The notes under the pieces are model-generated. The model was not told the DNA's origin. It saw nothing but the letters and a program-made list of their open reading frames with translations, and searched no databases. From contig CAWELJ010000014.1 in assembly GCA_963809825.1 (NCBI GenBank), positions 1 through 64,000 on the forward strand: a stretch of DNA of 64,000 nucleotides, written 5' to 3'. Position numbers and translations under genes: made by a program. This stretch comes from Bog-473 sp963809825 (lineage in GTDB: Bacteria; Actinomycetota; Acidimicrobiia; Acidimicrobiales; RAAP-2). This document shows positions 59,983 to 64,000 of this stretch, one piece after another (within the stretch, counting starts at the first letter, position 1; every line of letters starts with the position of its first letter).

Positions 59983-60489
59983 TCACCGGCCCACGCTGCC
60001 GTCGACGAGCTCCCGGGTGATGTCCATGTGGCCGACGTGCCGCGCCGTCTCCTCGATGAGGTGGTACACGGCCCAGCGCAGCGTCGTGGGGCGAAGGTCG
60101 CCGGCGGAGGGCAGGTCGAGGGAGGTCGCCCGGTCGAGCACCGCGTCGGCCAGTGCGCTCTCGGCACGGTAGAAGGCGACCGCCTCGGCGGGGCCCCACC
60201 CGTCGGGCAACTCGAACATGTGGGCCCGCCACCCCATGTCCATCGGCTCCCCGGCGCAGATGGCGCGGAGCCAGAGCCTCTCCGCATAGCCCAGATGGAC
60301 CACGAGCACGCCCAGGGAGTTGGCCGTCGGAGCCGGCGTCCAGCGCAACTGTGCCGGGGTCAGCCCCTCGACCTTGTAGATGGCGCTGTCGCGCAGGTGC
60401 TGGAGCCACGCCCTCGCCATCGGCAGCTCGGCGAGAGGTACGGCCTCTTCGGGCCGCGCCACCCGCAATTGCGGAGGAGACTCCGGCAC
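59983..60489 (-). CDS. DinB/DUF664-family protein
   Basis: A 168-residue four-helix-bundle protein. The metal-binding His of the DinB/DUF664 fold are visible in LVVHLGYAERLWLR and in AVYHLIEETARHVGHMDI, the usual H...HxxxH arrangement. LDLPSAGDL is a loop between helices. In actinobacteria the group includes mycothiol-dependent enzymes, such as maleylpyruvate isomerase-like proteins, so a thiol-dependent reaction is possible. It is transcribed on the minus strand downstream of the secreted small protein gene. Substrate unknown. Confidence 0.85.
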   Translation of the reverse strand: MPESPPQLRVARPEEAVPLAELPMARAWLQHLRDSAIYKVEGLTPAQLRWTPAPTANSLGVLVVHLGYAERLWLRAICAGEPMDMGWRAHMFELPDGWGPAEAVAFYRAESALADAVLDRATSLDLPSAGDLRPTTLRWAVYHLIEETARHVGHMDITRELVDGSVGR

Positions 60490-60510
60490 GGGCCGTCCGA
60501 TGGCGGGTCG

Positions 60511-61029
60511 TCAGCTGGTCGTCGATGTGGTGGCGAGAGTGCCGCCGCACACGGACGTGTACCAGTTGGCGATGGTCAGGCCGTCGGTCTGGAGCTGCGT
60601 GTTCTTGCCCAAAGTCTCGAAGGACGAGATCAGATCCTGCTCGCTCGACGCGTTCTGGATGTCGGACTTGACCTTCTGCACGTAGGACAGGAGGTTCTTG
60701 AACGCCGTCTGGACGTTGGCCGGTGCCGTGTGGATCACGGCAAGCGCCTTCTGCACGTTGGCCTGGTCGGTGTTGAACGCATTGAGCAAGGCCTGCTTGG
60801 CCGCGGCGAAGTTGCCCGAGGCCATCGCCTTCCCGAGGGAAGAGCCGACGGAGCTCGACCCGGTCTGCTCGCTCTGCACGGTCCGGCACATGGCGGCCGT
60901 GGGATTCGAGCCATTCACGTGGCTCGAGTGATGCTTCTTGTGCGCCGACGCGGCGCTCATCGGGGCGAGGGTCAGAGCGACGCCGACCATACCGACGCAG
61001 ATGCCTTGCCACAGCCGACTGTGCTTCAC
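60511..61029 (-). CDS. Secreted small helical hypothetical protein
   Basis: A 172-residue protein with a signal peptide (GICVGMVGVALTLAPMSAASA, here residues about 10-30), a His/Lys/Ser-rich patch (HKKHHSS), and a mature helical domain rich in Ala, Gln and Asn (FAAAKQALLNAFNTDQANVQ). Two Cys (AAMCRTV and TSVCGGT) bracket the domain and may form a disulfide. GGAGGTGG precedes the GTG at 61029. The function is unknown. The gene is divergent from the SDR gene at 61205. Confidence 0.78.
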   Translation of the reverse strand: MKHSRLWQGICVGMVGVALTLAPMSAASAHKKHHSSHVNGSNPTAAMCRTVQSEQTGSSSVGSSLGKAMASGNFAAAKQALLNAFNTDQANVQKALAVIHTAPANVQTAFKNLLSYVQKVKSDIQNASSEQDLISSFETLGKNTQLQTDGLTIANWYTSVCGGTLATTSTTS

Positions 61030-61204
61030 GATCGCCACCTCCACGGTCTCGAACTGCGGAATCGACGCTACAGCACCCGTTGTGGTTACACGCGGTTCCT
61101 GCGTGCTCCGTAAGGCCTGGTCCGGGCCCCGCGGGTGGGACAGGCCCATCTCGGTTGGCATAGGGTGTGGTGCCTGACGGGGCGTCAGAAACGGGGGCGA
61201 CGAG

Positions 61205-62077
61205 GTGGACGATCTGAACGGCAGGGTGGCGGTGGTCACCGGGGGAGCGGGCGGCATCGGCCGCGGCATCACCGAGGCGTTGCTCGAGGAAGGGGCCCGC
61301 GTCGTCATCGCCGACGTCGAGGCGCCCGTCCTCGAGATGGCGGTGAAGGAGCTGGCCGACAGCGGTGAGGTGCGTGGTGTCGTGACCGACGTCTCCTCAC
61401 CCGAGTCGGTGGAGGCGCTGGCGGCCGACGTCTTCTCCCGGGAGGGCGCGTGCCATCTCCTCTTCAACAACGCCGGGGTGACCTCGGGCGGGGGCGGACG
61501 GCCCTGGGAGCAGGAGGCCAACGACTGGACCTGGTGCTTCTCGGTCAATGTCTTCGGCGTGGCCAACGGCATGCTGTCGTTCGTGCCCCGGATGATCGAG
61601 TCGGGCGAGCCGGGCGTGGTGGTCAACACCTCGAGCATGGACGGCGGCATCGCACCGGTGCCCTACGCCTCGGTGTACGCCTCGAGCAAGGCCGCCATCT
61701 CGTGCCTGACCGAGGCCCTGGCCCACCAGCTCGTCGCCGCCGGCACCGACCTCCGGGCGGCCGTCTTCTACCCCTCTGGCGGGTTGCTCGACACGGGCCT
61801 GTGGACTGCGCAGCGCAACCGTCCCGCCGAGCTCGCCCGCACCAAGCCCCGCCCGCCGGCGCCCGGCACCACGTTCGAGGAGTTCAGGGCGCAGCTCGAG
61901 GCGGCGGGCCGCTCGGTCGACGTGATGGATTTGCGCGAGCTCGGGCGCTTCTGCGTGCAGGGTGTGAAGCGGGGCGACTTCATCATCGGGCACGGGCTCG
62001 AGGAGGCGGCGTCCATGCTGCACCGGCGGGCCGAGGCGATCGGGGCCGGCCAGCTGCCCCCGGCGGCGTTGAGCTGA
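61205..62077 (+). CDS. Short-chain dehydrogenase/reductase of a catabolic operon
   Basis: A 290-residue SDR. VTGGAGGIGRGITEALLEEG is the cofactor loop; IADVEAPV after beta-2 (Asp) suggests NAD; LLFNNAGVTSGG is the NAG motif; the catalytic Tyr/Lys are in SVYASSKAAISCL. The length and the ending (GHGLEEAASML) fit the SDR group found next to amidohydrolases in actinobacterial degradation clusters. It starts with GTG 61205 and its stop overlaps the amidohydrolase start (TGATG). Probably oxidises a hydroxy intermediate. Confidence 0.88.
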   Translation: MDDLNGRVAVVTGGAGGIGRGITEALLEEGARVVIADVEAPVLEMAVKELADSGEVRGVVTDVSSPESVEALAADVFSREGACHLLFNNAGVTSGGGGRPWEQEANDWTWCFSVNVFGVANGMLSFVPRMIESGEPGVVVNTSSMDGGIAPVPYASVYASSKAAISCLTEALAHQLVAAGTDLRAAVFYPSGGLLDTGLWTAQRNRPAELARTKPRPPAPGTTFEEFRAQLEAAGRSVDVMDLRELGRFCVQGVKRGDFIIGHGLEEAASMLHRRAEAIGAGQLPPAALS

Positions 62078-63318
62078 TGACCGCGACCACGGCCGTTCCG
62101 GAGCGCTACACCGTCGTCTCCGCGGACGGGCACGCCGGGGGCGACATCGGGGACTACCGGCCGTACCTGGCCACGCGCTGGCACGACGAGTTCGACGCCT
62201 GGGCGGCCGAGTACGTGAACCCCTATGCCGACCTGATCGCGCCCATCGCGTACCGCAGTTGGGACAGCGACCGGCGCCTGTCCGAGACCGAAGCCGACGG
62301 GATCGCCGCCGAGGTGCTGTTCCCCAACACCGTTCCGCCCTTCTTCGCCGAGGGCAACCTCGTCGCCCTGCCGCCCACGCCCGAGGACTACGAGCGGCGC
62401 TGGGCCGGCGTGCAGGCCCACAACCGCTGGCTGGCCGACTTCTGCGCCCGCACGCCGGGTCGTCGGGCCGGCATCGTGCAGGTCTTCGCCAATGACATCG
62501 ACGACGCCCTCGCCGAGGTGCGCTGGGCCGCCGCGACCTTCGACCCCTTCGGCGGCATCCTGCTGCCCTCCATACCACCCAACTCGCACCTGCCTCCCCT
62601 GTGGGAGGACCACTACGAGCCGCTGTGGCGCGTCTGCGCCGAGCTGGACGTCCCCATCAACATCCACGGCGGCAGTGCTCTGCCCGACTACGGCGAGCAC
62701 GAGGCGGCCCGGGCCATGATGCTGATCGAGATCCCCTGGTTCAGCCACCGCTCGGTCTGGCACCTCATCTTCTCCGGCGTGCTCGAGCGGTACCCGACGT
62801 TGCGCTTCGCGGTGACGGAGCAAGGTGTGGCCTGGTTGCCCCGGGGGCTGCAGACGCTCGACTGGTTCTACGGGCGCATGACGACGACCAACGCGGCCGA
62901 GTCCAATTTCTTCGGTGCCGCCGCGGCCAACATGACCCTGACCCCCTCGGAGTACTTCGCCCGCAACTTCTGGATCGGCGCCAGCTTCTTGCGCCCGAGC
63001 GAATCGCCCCTCTGTCGCGAGCTCGGTGTCGGCCACGTGATGTGGGGGGCCGACTACCCGCACTCCGAGGGCAGCTACCCCTACACGAGAGAGGCGCTCC
63101 GGGTGGCGTTCGCCGACTATGCCGAGCCCGACGTGCGGGCCATGGTCGAGTCGACGGCGGCGCGCTTCTACGGTTTCGACCTCGACCTGCTGCGCCCGGT
63201 CGGTGACCGCATCGGGCCGCTGGTGTCCGACGTGGCCGAGCAGCTCGCCCCGGAGAATTGGCCGACCAACACGACGTGCAACGCGTTCGATCCCACGCAG
63301 ATCCTGCGGGCGTGGTGA
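62077..63318 (+). CDS. Amidohydrolase family 2 protein
   Basis: A 413-residue amidohydrolase_2 protein. The metal-site residues are in VVSADGHAGGDIGDY (DxH), H in NIHGGSALPDYG, H in WFSHRSVWHL, and D in MWGADYPHSEGSYPY. It resembles the protein encoded at 11477-12646, with the same DYPH segment. Such enzymes decarboxylate or hydrolyse ring-cleavage products. The start overlaps the SDR stop (ATG 62077). An acetoacetate-decarboxylase-like gene follows 20 bp later. The exact substrate is not known. Confidence 0.88.
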   Translation: MTATTAVPERYTVVSADGHAGGDIGDYRPYLATRWHDEFDAWAAEYVNPYADLIAPIAYRSWDSDRRLSETEADGIAAEVLFPNTVPPFFAEGNLVALPPTPEDYERRWAGVQAHNRWLADFCARTPGRRAGIVQVFANDIDDALAEVRWAAATFDPFGGILLPSIPPNSHLPPLWEDHYEPLWRVCAELDVPINIHGGSALPDYGEHEAARAMMLIEIPWFSHRSVWHLIFSGVLERYPTLRFAVTEQGVAWLPRGLQTLDWFYGRMTTTNAAESNFFGAAAANMTLTPSEYFARNFWIGASFLRPSESPLCRELGVGHVMWGADYPHSEGSYPYTREALRVAFADYAEPDVRAMVESTAARFYGFDLDLLRPVGDRIGPLVSDVAEQLAPENWPTNTTCNAFDPTQILRAW

Positions 63319-63338
63319 CGAGCCGGATGGGAGGAGAC

Positions 63339-64000
63339 ATGACGACAGTGCGCTACGGCGCCCGGGCGACCCAGGTCAACCGGGAAATCGATGCCAAGAA
63401 GGCGGACATCTGGTCCGAGGCGGTCACGGCCGTCTACGAGACCGACCCCGAGATCATCGCCGCGGTGCTCCCGCCGCCGCTGGTGCCCGGACCCGACCCG
63501 TTGGTGCGCATCACGATCACCCGGGTCGAGATGCCGGGCCTGCCCGTGTTCGGCGCGGGCTGGATCGGCGTGCAGGCCCGGCACGAGGACCGGCTGGGGG
63601 AGTACCCGATCCTGATGCCGATGACGACCGAGCAGTCCCTCATCGGGGGGCGCGAGGTCAACGGCGAACCGAAGAAGCTGGCCGAAGTCGAGGTCACCCG
63701 GGAGGGGGACAACGTGTCGGCCCGCATCGCCCGCATGGGTTCGGTGATCTGCGAGATCACCGGCCGCATCTCGGGCGTCCGGGACAACTACGAGTTGGCC
63801 AAGACGGACTTCTGGTTCAAGCTGTCGCCCTCGTGTGAGGCGGCCGGTGTGCTCGACCAGGATCCCCTGCTCGTCTACGGCGAGAAGACCGAGCGGACGC
63901 GGGTGCACGAATCCATAGAGGGTGAGCTCATCCTGAAGGAGGCGCCCCTCGACCCGGTGGCCGACCTGGTGGTGCGCCGCATGGTGGACCTCAACTGGAC
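63339..64000 (+). CDS. Acetoacetate decarboxylase-family protein, cut by the right edge
   Basis: The first 220 residues of an acetoacetate-decarboxylase-like protein; the frame is still open at the window end. MTTVRYGARATQVNRE is preceded by GGGAGGAG. The family layout is visible: EIIAAVLPPPLVPGPDPLVRI (start of the barrel), GWIGVQARHEDRLGEYPILMPM, GREVNGEPKKLAEVEVTREGD. The conserved E-x-x-GEPK-like segment is present, with the possible Schiff-base Lys in EPKK. Members catalyse decarboxylation or C-C bond reactions. It is third in the SDR-amidohydrolase operon. Confidence 0.83.
   Translation, partial: MTTVRYGARATQVNREIDAKKADIWSEAVTAVYETDPEIIAAVLPPPLVPGPDPLVRITITRVEMPGLPVFGAGWIGVQARHEDRLGEYPILMPMTTEQSLIGGREVNGEPKKLAEVEVTREGDNVSARIARMGSVICEITGRISGVRDNYELAKTDFWFKLSPSCEAAGVLDQDPLLVYGEKTERTRVHESIEGELILKEAPLDPVADLVVRRMVDLNW

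Overview
The window is high-GC chromosomal DNA from a free-living actinomycete-type bacterium, most likely class Acidimicrobiia. The evidence is a B12-dependent (class II) ribonucleotide reductase, DUF3039 and DUF2630 proteins, a PimB-like mannosyltransferase, many GTG starts, overlapping ATGA/GTGA gene junctions, and a secreted NlpC/P60 protein with GYWLVASDGG repeats. The lineage is an inference from family knowledge; no rRNA is present. There is no CRISPR array, phage module or recognisable transposase.

Region by region. (1) 1-7.1 kb looks slightly less GC-rich and partly decayed: a dimethylformamidase-like gene with four frame changes, a saccharopine-dehydrogenase-like oxidoreductase, an orphan Tat-exported peptide/solute-binding protein, a gene-poor stretch with two tRNA-3'-end-like remnants, and an overlapping PAS/metallo-beta-lactamase pair. 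(2) 7.2-13.1 kb is a catabolic cluster: acyl-CoA dehydrogenase, DUF35 protein, thiolase-like protein without the nucleophilic Cys, carboxymuconolactone-decarboxylase-like protein, beta-hydroxyacid dehydrogenase, amidohydrolase and a small ABM-like protein. The DUF35/thiolase-like pair resembles the Ltp2/ChsH2 retro-aldolase. (3) 13.4-17.3 kb carries the repeat-bearing cell-wall hydrolase, a methyltransferase and small unknown genes. (4) 17.4-21.2 kb is a sulfate ABC importer operon (cysA, cysW, cysT, binding protein). (5) 21.3-28.2 kb has a degenerate GGDEF protein, a gene-free 0.7 kb with a dyad, a membrane protein and a Ugp-type ABC importer. (6) 28.4-45.8 kb is housekeeping and mixed: Lon, a YfhO-like membrane protein, a CAT-anticodon tRNA, a drug-efflux MFS, a secreted SGNH protein, small Cys-rich/thioredoxin-like genes, PimB-like GT4, ROK kinase, aminotransferase, PlsC and ACT protein. 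(7) 45.7-49.9 kb, minus strand: SDR-queA-sufR-like operon with a CAAG-N6-CTTG dyad at its promoter, and glycerol kinase. (8) 50-55 kb: nrdJ behind NrdR-box-like sites. Its stop codon is missing because a 2,014-bp segment (53041-55054) holding a broken HAD gene, a DeoR regulator and a broken MFS gene sits exactly at the stop; removing it on paper restores a TCA-TAG ending. (9) 55.1-64 kb: secreted protein, alpha/beta hydrolase, MMPL transporter, DUF4115-like anchor protein, DinB-like protein, secreted small protein, and a second catabolic operon (SDR, amidohydrolase, acetoacetate-decarboxylase-like) cut by the right edge.

A recurring oddity is loss of frame in otherwise well-conserved genes (dimethylformamidase, methyltransferase, YfhO-like, PH-SHOCT, MFS). 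Several breaks lie in GC-rich tracts, so either sequence error or genuine decay is possible. All readings come from the sequence alone; no database search was run.
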